Positions 45,021 through 57,956 of a stretch of DNA of 64,000 nucleotides are shown here, one piece after another. The notes beneath the pieces were generated by a model, which worked only from the letters and a program-made list of their open reading frames with translations, was not told the origin of the DNA and ran no database searches. The DNA lies in NCBI GenBank assembly GCA_900660155.1, contig CABFPE010000079.1:1104335-1168334 (forward strand), in the 5' to 3' direction. Positions within the stretch are counted from its first letter, which is position 1. Each line of letters begins with the position of its first letter. The stretch comes from Hofstenia miamia. Taxonomy: Eukaryota; Xenacoelomorpha; Acoela; Hofsteniidae. The position numbers and the translations under genes are program-made.

Positions 45021-45579
45021 TTTCCAGGTAGGCACAGAAATGATTTGGTGGTCACTAAAATCTGCCTAAGTGGCTTTTTTGGAAGTCTTTTGTTGATTCA
45101 ATTAGGTTTTACACTGAAACATTAGAATTCGACGAATCTTATATCAACAAATTTTATTTCAATCAACATGTGTTGAGCAACCTAAAATATACAGCCATTA
45201 TTAAGTCTCACCAGAGCACTTATGTATCCTGTGTCTCAGCAGAGTTAAAAATGGGCCGGGACCGCAAATGGTCTAGGGCGAGTCTTGCATTTTCCAAGAA
45301 GCGTGTCCACGGGCCCTGATTGAATGTTTTAATATAGTAGACATTATAGCAAGCTGAAATTTGGCATTTATGTCCCAATCACAGTGAAATATTGTGTGCG
45401 AATAAATTCCATTAGAATTGAACAAGAAAAAAAAATTTCAAATAATGTATTCCACTATATTTATATCATATCAAAGTTATTTTTACCACTTCTTAAAAAA
45501 GCTACGCAATTCCAATATACTCGTATGTGCTACTTTGGACCTGTGTAGTTGAACTTGGCACCTATAGAGGTATATATAN

Positions 45580-45616
45580 ATAGAATATAATTGAACTTGT
45601 AGTTTCGTTTCTATAT
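45580..45616. repeat. 37-bp repeat preceding (TA)n, copy 1
   Basis: Identical to 52861-52897 (begins ATAGAATATAATTGAACTTG). In both places it leads into a (TA)n run, but the sequences beyond the run differ. Here it stands directly after the single N. Confidence 0.9.
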
Positions 45617-45618
45617 GT

Positions 45619-45654
<36 letters not shown>

Positions 45655-47110
45655 CATTTCATATTTCAACTTATGACTACACATTCTTTGTAATTAAGTA
45701 CCTCATTATAAATTCTAAATTGCTTCCTAAATCCCTGATGATGCTGGCACCTATTAATTTTAATCTGACATATATGACATTATCACATAAGTTTATTTTC
45801 CCAACTGCAAATTTGTTTTTAGTTAGAATTTGCATCAGGAATGAAGCAAGATGCAGCTTTGACAACACAGACCTCCAGTTTCAAAAATTTAACTGCGTTT
45901 TATTACAGTTTGGATTATTATAGATTTCTAAATTGATTTATTACTAAGTTCAAAATGCTTTTGTATTGGTCATAAATGAATAAAATGTTGCATAAATGAG
46001 GATGAACGTATTGCATATGGAGGGATACCTAATCAACTTCGCCTCTACTAGTCAAAATCCACAAAGTGCAAGAGCTCATACATGATTGCCTTTTTTAGCT
46101 GTTCATAAAAAAAAATGATTGATATCAGCTTTGGTTAAGTTGGTTTAGCTCACGCAATTCCCAGAGATTATCTCCATCTATCTTGCGTCTACTCTTCCCG
46201 GCAGTCCTTATTCAATAATACCCATAGCAAGGAATGAGAGGAAATTTAAATTTTCCTTAACACGTTAGCATGATAAATTTCTACTTGCTAAAAACTTAAT
46301 ATACGTTAATTTCCATGTAATCATTTAATTGGAATGTATATTTTTCATGGTCATGACGTTTAGCATTTATCATTATAAGAGAATCCGTCTTTTATCTTGT
46401 TCACCAATAAATATTTCACTTGCTTTAAAATTACAATACTAAGGCATCGGTTTTCAAATCAATGCAAGAACAAATTTCTCCTAATGTTGATCTTGACCTC
46501 ATGGAAAATTCCACACACAATTTTGTCTTATGTTTAGTATAAATATTTGAATAGATTTCATCATCAGAGCAGATTGCATGAGGCTTTCCTTTATTAGAAC
46601 TCTCCACTAACTGCTGATTTGGTCAGTGCAAAATATTCAAGTGTTTTCCTGAAGTTAACAAATTGAAATTGTAATCTCACAAATCCACTGAAATGGAAGG
46701 AGTCCATGAAATTTCTAATTTCACAGTCTTGTAACATGTAAACAATAAGTAGTTTAGAATGAAGAATATCAAATTAACAGTTTATCTTCTAAAACAAATT
46801 TACTTTAATTTCTTTTTTTGCATTTTATGCTTCAAGCGTTGGTGGAGTGTTTGCTTACGGAGTGCAAATAGCATCACTAAATTTTGCTTATTTCCGTGTT
46901 ACTATGCTACTTAAATAAAAAGGCATTTTCTCTCAACTTCAAAATAACTGTTTCTTGACGTCATCCAGTATCATTTGCTATTTTTGGAAAACAACCAACC
47001 TCATTTTTTACCTTTCAAGTACTGTTACAAATTTCATACTTTTAGTAACTGCTCTAGATTTGATTTAGCATGTAATACGCAATTCCAAAAAGTCATTACA
47101 ATGTATCGCT
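45617..47110. other. (TA)n then stretch without a supported gene
   Basis: TA run at 45624-45653. The rest is AT-rich with no supported gene or paired transposon ends. Confidence 0.55.
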
Positions 47111-48475
47111 AGAATATTGTGTATATTTACCTTTACCTCCAGTTGGTAGCAAATTTAGGCCTACTATTGAGGAATACGAAAAATAAATTTCGTCCATTTA
47201 TAATAACTTTATTAAAGTTTACAGCAAGATTGATAGACGGGTATATGTATTTGGTGATTTTAGCTTTCCCGATATGGATCCTTGAACATATATGGCTCCA
47301 AATAGTTATGATAAAGACATTCTGCATATATTTAGTTCTAAGAATCTCTTTCAATTAGTTGATAAAGAAACACATGGTGAAGGAAATACTCTCGATCTAC
47401 ATTTACTGATGATGATTGTTTCATAATCAATGATTGTATCAAAAATCCTAAGTATTTCGCGGATCACTACTCGATTTTGTGCAAAACGAATCTTTCACAT
47501 TTGGACGTAAATCTGTATTTGGCAATAGAGAGAATTGGAACATCTCAATTTTCGTTTTTGTACTCTTCTGATACAAATCTTTTACTTTCACAATCACTTT
47601 GCTCATTTTTCTCTTTAGAAGATTGTTTTGATACAGATTACTATGTGGAACAGTGGTATGCCTACATAAAAGACCTTATATCAAATTATTGTCATAGGAA
47701 AACGTCTAAACGTGCATCTTTCCCAAGTTATTTTTTCTCACACTCTGTCAACTTGTTCAATAGATGTCAAAGCACACAAAAGAAAAATTTCTTACCGAAT
47801 TTTTAGCATAATTATCTGAAATTAAGTTTTGAGCTGAAAAGTTCTTTTGAAATTGATAAAATTATTTTCATTGAGCCTTTGGCAAGAAATGACGTCTGTT
47901 CTTGTTACCAATTTCTAAAATCACTTAAGTACTCAAAAATCTATTTGCCAGTTACATGGGGAAGTGTTGAAGCTCATAGTTATTATGCTGCTTGTAATCT
48001 TTTCAATATTTATTTTATGTCAGTTTACGAGTATAAAAATGAAATTTCATCACACTTTCATCCCAAATGTATATAATGAAATTAATGTTTCTATTGTCAA
48101 CATTGATAATCTACTGAGATATGGTTGTATAAATGGTTGTGGATTGGATGGTATTCCTGCAAAATTTCTAAAAGATTATAGTTCATCTATATCAGGTCAT
48201 TTATATAGCTTATTTAAAAAATATTTATCTGGTGGATATTATACAAAATTTTGGAAAATTGCTAGTTATAGTTGATATTTGAGAAGATAATTTCTAATGA
48301 ACTTATACCAGTTGTTAAAAACATATTAACCCTTTAACAGCATCGTTTTTGTCGTAATCGATCGATCATTACTCAATTGCTGGGTTATTCTAAAGAAGTA
48401 CTTAATCTTAATGAAGCAAATATTGACCTAGCAAATCTATACTAGGATTTTAGCAAAGCTTTTTATTCAGTGATA
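47111..48475 (+). pseudogene. LINE E, left part: endonuclease end to RT motif A
   Basis: Frames read VYVFGDFSFPDMDP (GDFN-type endonuclease block), GEGNTLDLHFTDDD, YFADHYSILC (His-containing block), CFDTDYYVEQWYAYIKDLIS, FPSYFFSHSVNLFN, then GLDGIPAKFLKDYSSSISGH, HRFCRNRSIITQLLGYSKEV and DFSKAFYSVI (motif A), where a (TA)n run takes over. At least three frame changes. Same family as LINE B. The 5' part (ORF1 and the first half of the endonuclease) is absent. Confidence 0.85.
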
Positions 48476-49519
48476 TATATATATATATATATANNNNNNN
48501 NNNNNNNNNNNNNNNNNNNNNNNNNNNNNNNNNNNNNNNNNNNNNNNNNNNNNNNNNNNNNNNNNNNNNNNNNNNNNNNNNNNNNNNNNNNNNNNNNNNN
48601 NNNNNNNNNNNNNNNNNNNNNNNNNNNNNNNNNNNNNNNNNNNNNNNNNNNNNNNNNNNNNNNNNNNNNNNNNNNNNNNNNNNNNNNNNNNNNNNNNNNN
48701 NNNNNNNNNNNNNNNNNNNNNNNNNNNNNNNNNNNNNNNNNNNNNNNNNNNNNNNNNNNNNNNNNNNNNNNNNNNNNNNNNNNNNNNNNNNNNNNNNNNN
48801 NNNNNNNNNNNNNNNNNNNNNNNNNNNNNNNNNNNNNNNNNNNNNNNNNNNNNNNNNNNNNNNNNNNNNNNNNNNNNNNNNNNNNNNNNNNNNNNNNNNN
48901 NNNNNNNNNNNNNNNNNNNNNNNNNNNNNNNNNNNNNNNNNNNNNNNNNNNNNNNNNNNNNNNNNNNNNNNNNNNNNNNNNNNNNNNNNNNNNNNNNNNN
49001 NNNNNNNNNNNNNNNNNNNNNNNNNNNNNNNNNNNNNNNNNNNNNNNNNNNNNNNNNNNNNNNNNNNNNNNNNNNNNNNNNNNNNNNNNNNNNNNNNNNN
49101 NNNNNNNNNNNNNNNNNNNNNNNNNNNNNNNNNNNNNNNNNNNNNNNNNNNNNNNNNNNNNNNNNNNNNNNNNNNNNNNNNNNNNNNNNNNNNNNNNNNN
49201 NNNNNNNNNNNNNNNNNNNNNNNNNNNNNNNNNNNNNNNNNNNNNNNNNNNNNNNNNNNNNNNNNNNNNNNNNNNNNNNNNNNNNNNNNNNNNNNNNNNN
49301 NNNNNNNNNNNNNNNNNNNNNNNNNNNNNNNNNNNNNNNNNNNNNNNNNNNNNNNNNNNNNNNNNNNNNNNNNNNNNNNNNNNNNNNNNNNNNNNNNNNN
49401 NNNNNNNNNNNNNNNNNNNNNNNNNNNNNNNNNNNNNNNNNNNNNNNNNNNNNNNNNNNNNNNNNNNNNNNNNNNNNNNNNNNNNNNNNNNNNATATATA
49501 TATATATATTATATATATA
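48473..49519. other. (TA)n, 1,000-N gap (48494-49493), (TA)n
   Basis: The gap is bounded on both sides by TA runs, so the assembler probably stopped in the microsatellite. The left run replaces LINE E sequence exactly after motif A of the RT. Confidence 0.95.
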
Positions 49520-50907
49520 TATTTCCCGCTTTTTGCTATGGAAAATGCAGAAACCTTGCATTTTAGTGGGAAACGGTCCGAAATTTCTAAGGCATTAGCA
49601 GGAATCGCACTTTTTCCCAAAAAAAACCTGTTTTTTGGCCATTGCTCCCGCAGTATTCACTCGAACTTAAATATATTTACCATGGAGGTAGGTAAATTAA
49701 AGAGACACTACCCTGCGAATATATATAAATTTAACAGCTGAGTGAACAGCTGATAGTAATGTACATAATGAAATTACATTCGGGTGGGCCACGACGGGCT
49801 AAAATTTTAATGGGAATACTGAGAGCTTAACAGGCGGGCTTAGTGTTGTTGTCGGAAAAATCGGGGCCTGCAAATCACAAATTCTATCACCTTGTCTTAG
49901 AAATAATTTTTGTTAAATCTTTAATTAATCTGTTAGATTATTAATGTTTTCTTTGAAATTTTCCTTCTATATTTCACTAGCAAAGTTTGAAAGACTTTTG
50001 TAAAATACTTTGCATTGATTGGCATATAATATATATATATATATATATAAGTAAATAATTTTTTTGGTTTATATTCTCACATTTTTTATTTAAATTATTA
50101 TTATAGCAGATCAATACGCATATTTTTAAAAAATAGATCTAAGCTGATGGAAATTTTATAAACAAAATAGACTGTTGAAAATTTAAAAACACAAAAAAAC
50201 ATCTGCTTAGCACTAAAAATATTAGCTTAATGAAACTCATAAATTGTCCTCCAAATCATGGAATTGTCTTTTTCAATGCATAATTATTTAAACAAATTAA
50301 ACAGTATGCAAATTAGTTTTATAATGTCAAATTGTTGTAGTAAAAACAGTTTCTACGTTATGTTTAAAACTGGATGTTTTAAATGGATCCTCAAGTCAAC
50401 ATATTCTGTCAATTAGAGAAAAGAATCTTAATATTCAAATCAATAATAGAATCCTTGTAAGTATAGTATCGATTTTCAATAAAAATTGGCAGCTGCAATA
50501 GATATGTAAAATATAGACTTTCTTTAAGTATATTGAAACAAGACACTCTTGCATTTAGTAAAAAATTTGCAATAGCGATAAGCATTATAAACTATTTAAT
50601 ATAATATACAATATTTGTTTTAAGGATTGAATTATATTACCGTACGTCTACTAAAATCGCCTAAATTTAATTAATCAATTGTCCAATAGCTATCACGTTT
50701 AAATTACTGAGGTTGTTAAAATCCAATAATAATCACATCTTGTATTAGACACTATAGCAAAGTCCAATTATGCAAAAGTTACTACCAATTTATAAGGTGG
50801 TGGAATTGTGGAAACATGTTTTGATTAGATAAAGATAAAACAAGCGTGTTTTCAACTTACTGATTAACAATGTTAAGGCTACATTTATGTATAACACGAA
50901 AATTATT
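49520..50907. other. Stretch without a supported gene
   Basis: GC-richer patches at 49526-49640 and 49783-49873 (GGGTGGGCCACGACGGGC, and CAGGCCCCGATTTTTCCG on the minus strand) look like fragments of miniature elements. (TA)n at 50028-50049. No gene. Confidence 0.5.
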
Positions 50908-51000
50908 TTATCACCTAATATGAAGATTTTCTCCACCTATAATGAACATTTTTTACCCATAATGAAAATTATTTTTCACCTAACATGAAACTTTTTATTA
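50908..51000. repeat. Degenerate tandem repeat of a CACCTAATATGAAAATTTTT unit
   Basis: Four units of about 22-26 bases: CACCTAATATGAAGATTTT, CACCTATAATGAACATTTT, CCCATAATGAAAATTATTTT, CACCTAACATGAAACTTTTT. They recall the CTCTATAATGAA repeats near the end of the pogo-like element at 19302. Confidence 0.6.
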
Positions 51001-51607
51001 GAAGAAAAACAAAAGAAGAACAGTTTAAAACGTATGTTTCTTGCCATTAGTTCCAATGTAGCAGGTAATTGTCTTTGTGTATAACTTCGCTACATTCTGA
51101 TTCATTATGATTCATGAATTATTTTTATTTTTAATATTAAACAACTTTGAAGCTGCTGGCGAGAAAATATAATTAAAAATCATGGAATTCTCACAACTAA
51201 TTCTAAAATACTCTTGCAAAATAATATTACAAATTTATTAATTTTAATTTTGTATTAAATGAGTTTATTAAAAATTGTATGCTGTTTTGTAAGAATACAA
51301 TCATTATATATACGCACATAGATGCATTTGTACAGTACATATTATATATTCATATGTGTCCAGTACATATTTATATTCAGGGTGGAGCAAAAGTGTCAGG
51401 CTTTCCTGTTAGATTAAGTATTCGAATAACTACATGTAGAGACAAAATCTTTCCTGTTTACTTCGTTTCAATGCATGTCCTGCATGTCTTCAGCAGCCCG
51501 TTCTCATGCGAGATGATGCACGAGCACACACGGCGAAGAAAACTCTCATTTCTTTAACAATGCTGTACTTACGGCTTGGAAGAACTGGTCTGAAAGTTCA
51601 GTGGACC

Positions 51608-51970
51608 CAGACTTGTCAACGAGCAAGCTCTTAACGAGCCGAGCCGAGCTTGAGCAGAGTATTGGATATACAACGAGCTCAAAACGAGCCTTTTTAAGCA
51701 AGGCAAATTTATAGTACTGCTTTTAATTTGATTATGCAGACTTTGCTTATTTTTTTATTCAATACGCCTTTCTTATAATCTTGTTTTAGAAATGTTTATT
51801 AAATAATATGAAAAGCTATGTAAAAGACTCTGAGAGAAAATATTTTTAAAAAAAATGTCGACCTGAAACGAGTCTCATTTAAAGATTTTACGTGGCGAGC
51901 CGAGCCGAACGTACTGAAATTTAAAACGAGCCGAACCCAGCTTAAAAATTTAAGCTCGCTGACAAGTCTA
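51608..51970. mobile_element. hAT-like miniature element with GAGCC/GAGCTC repeats
   Basis: The left end CAGACTTGTCAACGAGC pairs with the right end TAGACTTGTCAGCGAGC (minus strand). GAGCC, CGAGCCGAGCC and GAGCTC recur many times within about 120 bases of each end. Flanking octamers AGTGGACC and AGCGAAAC agree at five of eight positions, a weak trace of an 8-bp duplication. No transposase. Confidence 0.7.
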
Positions 51971-52601
51971 AGCGAAACTAGGAATTGTCGAAAAATTTTT
52001 TTCCATTCTTCAAGTTCTTGTCTTCATGCATCCAAAACTAAGAAACGAAGAGGAGCTTATTGTGAGAGCGAAGATGAGTGAGGTGATTTAGAAGAGTCCT
52101 ATCTCACATCTTTGGTCGATTGCTTCCGCAATCCAGTCGCAGATTTTCTGAGAAATTATGTAAGGACACGAGATATGAACTTTTAAGGGTTTGTTAATGT
52201 TTACAGTTTGCATATTGTTGCTTCTACATTGATAATAATATATTTTTATTCGAAAAATTTTTTATTTTAATTGAAGAGCTTTAAGGGGTTAGAACAGCAT
52301 TTGAGCCGGGCTTGCTTTTTGAGCCCAGTCCTATTTATTAATGCCCGTTGTTTTGTTGCAATTTGGGCCCGGTGACTTTTGCTCATAAATGCCTAACTCT
52401 AAACTGCCTAGTATATCCAACAATTGATGCAATCGATTTTGTTGAAATTTTCAAATAATTAACTCAAAGCTCTTTAAGGCATTTGGAAATCCTTAAATAT
52501 TGCCATATCTATGGCAGCGTCGTAAATATCTGAGCTAATTAACGGATTTCCTTGGCTTTTCTCGCCTGTGTGATTCTGATTAAAGGTTTTGTGGATTTAC
52601 T

Positions 52602-52827
52602 CGTATTTACTCTCAAGATCACCCGATCTAAGACCTGAGACTTTTTTCTATGGGGAATATTAAAGGACAAAGTGTATGGAAGGAGACCAAAAACAATTCA
52701 ACATTTGAAGGTGATAATTCGCGAAGAGATCAGTAAAATGGATATGAACCTATGCCATATCGCGTTTGTAGATCGGTTATTGGGCCTTCAACAATGTAGG
52801 TATCAAGAAGTATGGTCTAACTTTTGA
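52602..52827 (+). pseudogene. Mariner/IS630-type transposase C-terminal remnant
   Basis: One frame gives SRSPDLRPET. The next, after a one-base shift, gives DFFLWGILKDKVYGRRPKTI, QHLKVIIREEISKMDMNLCH, RYQEVWSNF and TGA at 52827. SPDL-x-P-x-DFFLWG is the block around the third catalytic acidic residue of DDE_3-type transposases in the IS630-Tc1-mariner group. Upstream sequence to about 51380 may be the rest of this element, interrupted by the GAGCC miniature element, but no clear motif was found there. Confidence 0.75.
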
Positions 52828-52860
52828 AGAATACTCTTGAAAGCGTTCTTCTTATACAAT

Positions 52861-52889
52861 ATAGAATATAATTGAACTTGTAGTTTCGT

Positions 52890-52897
<8 letters not shown>
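52861..52897. repeat. 37-bp repeat preceding (TA)n, copy 2
   Basis: Identical to 45580-45616. It is followed by a (TA)n run to 52925, after which LINE E resumes. Confidence 0.9.
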
Positions 52898-52925
<28 letters not shown>

Positions 52926-52928
<3 letters not shown>

Positions 52929-54060
52929 GTGATATTGGCATTGGTGGAAATTTTCTGAATATTCTTGCAAGATTATCTCACTAATCGTAAACAGAGAGTG
53001 TTCTTGAATAATCATTTGTCTTCAATTAAGTCTGTTACGAGTGGAGTACCGCAAGGTTCTTGCCTGGGGCCGCTTTTATTCTTGATCTTTACAAATGACT
53101 CCCAGAGTGTTGCGTTAATACATCATGTTACAAGTATGTCGATGATGTCAAGATTACAAGCACACCTTTTTATATGCGCAAACCAAAATAATATGAAATT
53201 CAATCCAGGAAAGTTTAATTATCTTATTTTTGGAAAAATTAATATTCTGTTAAGCATTGAAAAATTTGATCTGAACACATCAAACTCAGTTAACGATCTT
53301 GGAATTATGTTTACGTCAAATATGAGCTGGTCTCTTCATATTGAAACTAGGTTAAAAAACAGCTGTTCTAAATTGGTCTACTTAAAAGAAACATACCTTA
53401 TGCTACTTTTTACAGAGTTAAGTCTACACTATATAAATCTCTTGTATTATCGGGATTGTATTGATCAGTAATCTGGTATGCTGATGTTAGTGAGGTTATC
53501 AAACTTGAGCTTTTTCAGAAAAAGTGTATCAAATGAATAATTCGAAGACTAGATTATAGAATTGCCCTGATTAATCTAAAAATTTTACCAATATCGCTGA
53601 GACTTCAACTTTTGGATGTTGAATACTTCATTGACTTATTACGAAATATTGATTTTAACATAATGAAATATGTATCACTGCATATTTCATTTAAGAATGT
53701 CAGAAAAAGCAACTTATTTAATATAAAAAAGGAATAAAGGTTAAAACTGAACATGATTACTTTATACGCACTTGTAGAATGTGCAATTATTTGTTTCGAA
53801 AATGTAACATAAATGTTTTGAATGACTGAAAAGAAATGAAAAATGACATTAAAAATTTGTTCTTCACATTTCTTCAAAATGAATCTCCAATTCTCCCAAA
53901 TGCAAAAGATTCTTTTTATGCTTGTGTAGTGCTTGCATCTCCAATGGATACGGAAACTATAATTTTTAGTTATCTTAATTTACTATGTTAATGACATAAT
54001 AAATTCTGTTACTGTTATTAGTATTATTATGATTATTATAAATTATTATTATCATTATTA
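52926..54060 (+). pseudogene. LINE E, right part: RT after motif A to 3' tail
   Basis: Frames read SDIGIGGNFLNIL, QDYLTNRKQRVFLNNHLSSI, SVTSGVPQGSCLGPLLFLIF (motif B, intact), a damaged motif C (CHHVTSMSMMSRL-type frames where YADD is expected), NDLGIMFTSNMSWSLHIETR (motif D), LELFQKKCIK and LKILPISLRLQLLDVEYF, then the end with an ATT-rich tail at about 54000-54060. It begins only about ten residues after the point where the left part stops at 48475, so both are probably one LINE copy. Several stops. Confidence 0.85.
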
Positions 54061-54149
54061 TAAAACTCAGAATATCATTCAAGATTTTAATTACATTTTA
54101 TTGCAAACTATTGAGTACCTCGTCATTTTACAGAAGATATATTAGTGAT

Positions 54150-54245
54150 TTTATAAATTAGACCCGGATAAGTATTAACTCGTGACCGGCGAGACGCAGT
54201 AAATTGCTAAATAAATCACCCGGGGATCCGAATGACCCGTTTTTT
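54150..54245. repeat. GACCCG/CACCCG-motif fragment
   Basis: TTAGACCCGGATAAG, GTGACCGGCGAGACGC, CACCCGGGGATCCGAATGAC and CCGTTTT in AT-rich surroundings. Same motif class as at 12.9 and 44.9 kb. No paired ends found. Confidence 0.4.
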
Positions 54246-54260
54246 AGAATTTAAAACGTT

Positions 54261-57200
54261 GGTTGCAGTGTTTTTCTAACAGTAGATGAACAATACATCA
54301 CGCTTGTCTTCACTGGCATTCAAATGCTTCACTTCGCATTATAAGCACATAGTTCTAACACATGTGACTCAAGGGTAAATGTGTGTTGGGCATAACCTCA
54401 TGGGTTGTGTACTAGGGTTCTGCGGAACCAGGATTTTCATAGTCTCAGACCTTCTTAGTCACATTGGATTCAGTCCCAGCCCCATCCGATTTAAGTCCCA
54501 CAAAATTTTCTGGTCCCATATTCTCAATGGTCCAGGGTTGCCTTTGTGTTGGATTTTAAATTTGTTGTGCACACTGCACAACATGTTTGTTATGGATAAA
54601 AATTCAGCCTTACAAAAGTTCCCTTTTATTTTTATATATGATTTTTGTGCTTGTGTTTCATTTGTATTATGTTTATTTTATTTCCCAATGCCCGGAGGGA
54701 GGTCGGAGCCGCCTATTTTCGCTGGTAAATTCTACCCGGCACGCGGAAATTTATTTGGAGATAAACGGACGCAGGTCGGACACGGCAGTGCAAACGAAAT
54801 CACTACTGCGTGGTGGCCTATTTTATAATAAATATATTTTGCTATGGTAAAAATTAGGTTTTTGTAGGTGAAAGCGCATTGTCTTGAATCTGCAGATGCG
54901 ATATTTAATGATTTTCTTTCTCTGCGGATGTTGTCATATGTTGGGTAGAGCTTTTATAAAAATGCGTGGATGTCGGTTCAGTTTGATAGACATTGAGGGT
55001 GCGTGTTTGATTGGGAAAGAACATCTTTTCCCACTTCCACCCTTGATAGTACTCCTAAAAGTGTAAAAGTAATTAAAGATTGCAGATAGTAAATATATTT
55101 TACAAAGAGTAAGAGCCTGATTTTGATTTTTAACATATTCATTAATTACCTCCAAAAAAGAGGTATTGTTTTCGTCTGTTTATGTCTGGCTGTTTGTTTT
55201 GTTAGTTTTGCCAGAAAAATTTCTCAAAATTTAATGAATGGGTCTTTACTAATAAATATCTCGTGATAGATATTCGCCTAATTCAGACAACATTAACTGT
55301 GCTGATTGATCCGAAGTGCCGTCTGATTGTATCCAAACTTTATACTCATATTTGGTCAAGGATTTTGCAGGCTCTGGTTGTTCTTGTAAGGGCAAGAGAG
55401 TGTTGTACAAGCAGCATATCATCATTTGAAATGTATGTGAAAACTAATTGGTTTATAAGGGACAAGCACACTGATTTATAGCTTTCTTAAAGAATTATCT
55501 CAGCACTTCAAATAAAAATTCTAAACAAATTTTCAAGGTTTAAGGTTATAATAAATTGAAAGCACCACTATATTTGCAAACAATCTCATAAAGGCATTTA
55601 TTTAAGATTTCTCTTTTGAAAGTAGAAATCCAGGCATATGATTTAATAATTAAGACCAAGGTAGATAGATTTTTCCCATTAAATTTATAATTTAATACGA
55701 AATTAAAAACTTGGCAAACTTACATAACAATCTTTCTTAAGCTTAAAACATTTGGCTTTACATATTTATTTTAATAAAATAATAAAATGTGCTAATATTG
55801 ATTGCTTTATAAAATTAGGAGTAAAAAAGTATCTGAAAATTAATTTTCAACAATAACGCTTAAACTGTTTTCCATTTGAAAATTGTAAAATGTCTTATCT
55901 GGGTAAAGTTGTTTGTCATAATTTTGGCCTTAAATGTGGCTATAAATAAATATTAATTCTAATTCGGGCTTTATCTTAGAAAATTATTATTAATAGGCTT
56001 TGCTATAAATTAGAAATTTAGCCACACCAAACAGTTTCATGCAACCATACACATAGTAATAATACTAGGTAGTTCTATGAAGTAGACTGATTATTATCGA
56101 TGAAGCTTATAAAAAAATTCCAAATTTTTAATGTTCTAAGTCTACAAATGCTGAGATTTTAAGAGTATTTCTCTGATTTCGAGTATCTATTTGAAAACAA
56201 AGGTAATTTTGAATTTGCTAATGTCTTAAATTACACTACTCCACTAAGCTTCTCCATTTATAAATAGCTTTTCGCGTAAGATTTTTTCAGATTTAAAAAA
56301 CATTTTCTCAAACATAAAATGAAAATAGTTGAATATTTTTAGTAATTAGCACAACTTTTTATTTTTTTGTTATCATTAACGCGCGTAAAGTTGGGAAAGT
56401 CAAAAAAAGATGTGTATAAGAGACAAACTTATTAAGACCTGAATAGTGCGAATTGTTCAATTATTTAGCATACTTGTTTGATAAAAGTTTCAAAAATGTA
56501 TGTCAAAATATGGTTAAAATCAAATATTTAATTGGCGTATTTCTTGTTTTTTGTGAAAATCCTTATATCAATTTTAGAATTCAAGATAAACTAGTTGTTC
56601 TAATGTCATTTTTGAATAAAGTACTTCACAGCTCCGCAAATTTTAGCAAGGAATCGTTGTTGTTTTGTAACCTACCAAAAATTTCCAAATATTATTAGGT
56701 ATATATACACTACATATACAAGCATGTAGCTAAGGTTGTTTATATATAAGAAATATCATTCCAATGTTACAATACATTTGTGAAGGTCACGAAAAACTGT
56801 ACGAAATATTTATTTATAGAAGTCATTCAAGTTTATCACAAAATTTAAAAAAAATAAAATTTTGTTTAATTCACAATATAAGACATGAGCAAAATATGTC
56901 CACGCTGTAAATTTTTGTGAATTTCACAAAGCAACTTCTCTCCAACACTTAAATAAAAATGCATTGTTTTCAACAGAATCGAACTTTGAATAAATGCTTT
57001 CTGACGTCATTTAGTATAATGTGCTATGTTTCGGAAATCAATACACTAAGTATTTAAGCCCAAAGAACCTATTTTGCCTTTAAAGTCACAAACGGTTTTG
57101 TTCAAAATTTCCTAGAATTTACTCCAAATTTATAGGGAAATTTGGGAATCATATGGACCCATCTGTGGGTAGGTGTGCTTCTCTGCTATGGTGAAAATTT

Positions 57201-57550
57201 CTTATAAAAATTTCATTTGTTTGAAATACTTATATAATGGAATTTTTTCAGTGGAAAATGCGATATTTTACAAAAACATTAAAATTCTTCCCCTACCTAA
57301 TGTTAACATAATAAAGATTTCTAAAGTCCATGTCAGCAAAAACACACCTCAACTACACTACTTTGTGTTTGTCAACAGATCACCAAAGTACCGTCCGGAA
57401 GCGCCGTACTCAAAGTCAGCAGTGGTCATGCCGTATGTGCGAGTATTTCTCATTAACGCAAGTGTGTGCTCGGACAAGCTCGTGTAGGTGCACAAATTTC
57501 GAATGACGATCAAAGAGGAGATTAGCCTCTATCCAGTGGTACATTCAGAT
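54261..57550. other. Stretch without a supported gene
   Basis: Holds a GC-richer patch at 54684-54800 and, at 55148-55260, a block (AGAGGTATTGTTTTCGTCTG, then TTTGTTAGTTTTGCCAGAAA) that resembles a repeat widespread in animal genomes as I remember it. Open frames at 54379-54828 and 55263-55481 contain no recognisable domain. Confidence 0.45.
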
Positions 57551-57956
57551 TAGAGATTAGTGCGATGCGGTAGTATCGCGGTAGCGATTTACACAATTGC
57601 GGTGATAGCAGTAGAATTAAAACAACTTGTGGTAGTATAGAAGTTATACAGATAACGTATTTTGTTTTACGATTTAATATCTCTAAGTATTTCTCAAAAA
57701 CCTGCTTCTGAAGCAAAACCAAAAAATTTCACATACAAAATATTAAAAGTAATTTTTACATATTTAATGGAAAATAACTCTAAAACATTTCAAAAAGTCT
57801 ATCTTTTCAAATGAAGATAAAATTCGCCATTGTTGCGGTACAGTGTGGTAAAATTTCAAGTTTTGCGATAAGAAACGGACATTGCGATGGTTAGCGGTGA
57901 AGTTTTTTTCTCTACTGTGGAAAAATTTTGCAAAACCTGTACCGCGCTCATCTCTA
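57551..57956. mobile_element. hAT-type miniature element (406 bp), perfect 8-bp TSD
   Basis: The left end TAGAGATTAGTGCGATGCGG pairs with the right end TAGAGATGAGCGCGGTAC (minus strand). Both flanks are ATTCAGAT (57543-57550 and 57957-57964), a perfect 8-bp duplication. GCGGTAG, GCGATT, GCGGTA and related motifs recur near both ends. No transposase. Confidence 0.93.

Larger units (their letters stand above)
40681..45578. repeat. 4.9-kb direct duplication, copy 1
   Basis: Matches 59095-63992 at a constant offset of 18,414, with only two substitutions noticed (42967/61381 and 43476/61890). It starts directly after a (TA)n and ends at a single N (45579) inside another TA run. It holds the 3' part of a hAT element (to 41203), a large inverted-repeat element, (TA)n runs and GGGTC-rich fragments. 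Short ORFs in it (for example 42105-42356 minus, hydrophobic) have no recognisable family and appear identically in both copies. Confidence 0.97.

Noticed and set aside
51375-51395. GGTGGAGCAAAAGTGTC as left terminal repeat of the mariner-like remnant
   Set aside because: No matching inverted copy was found near 52830, so the ends are not supported.
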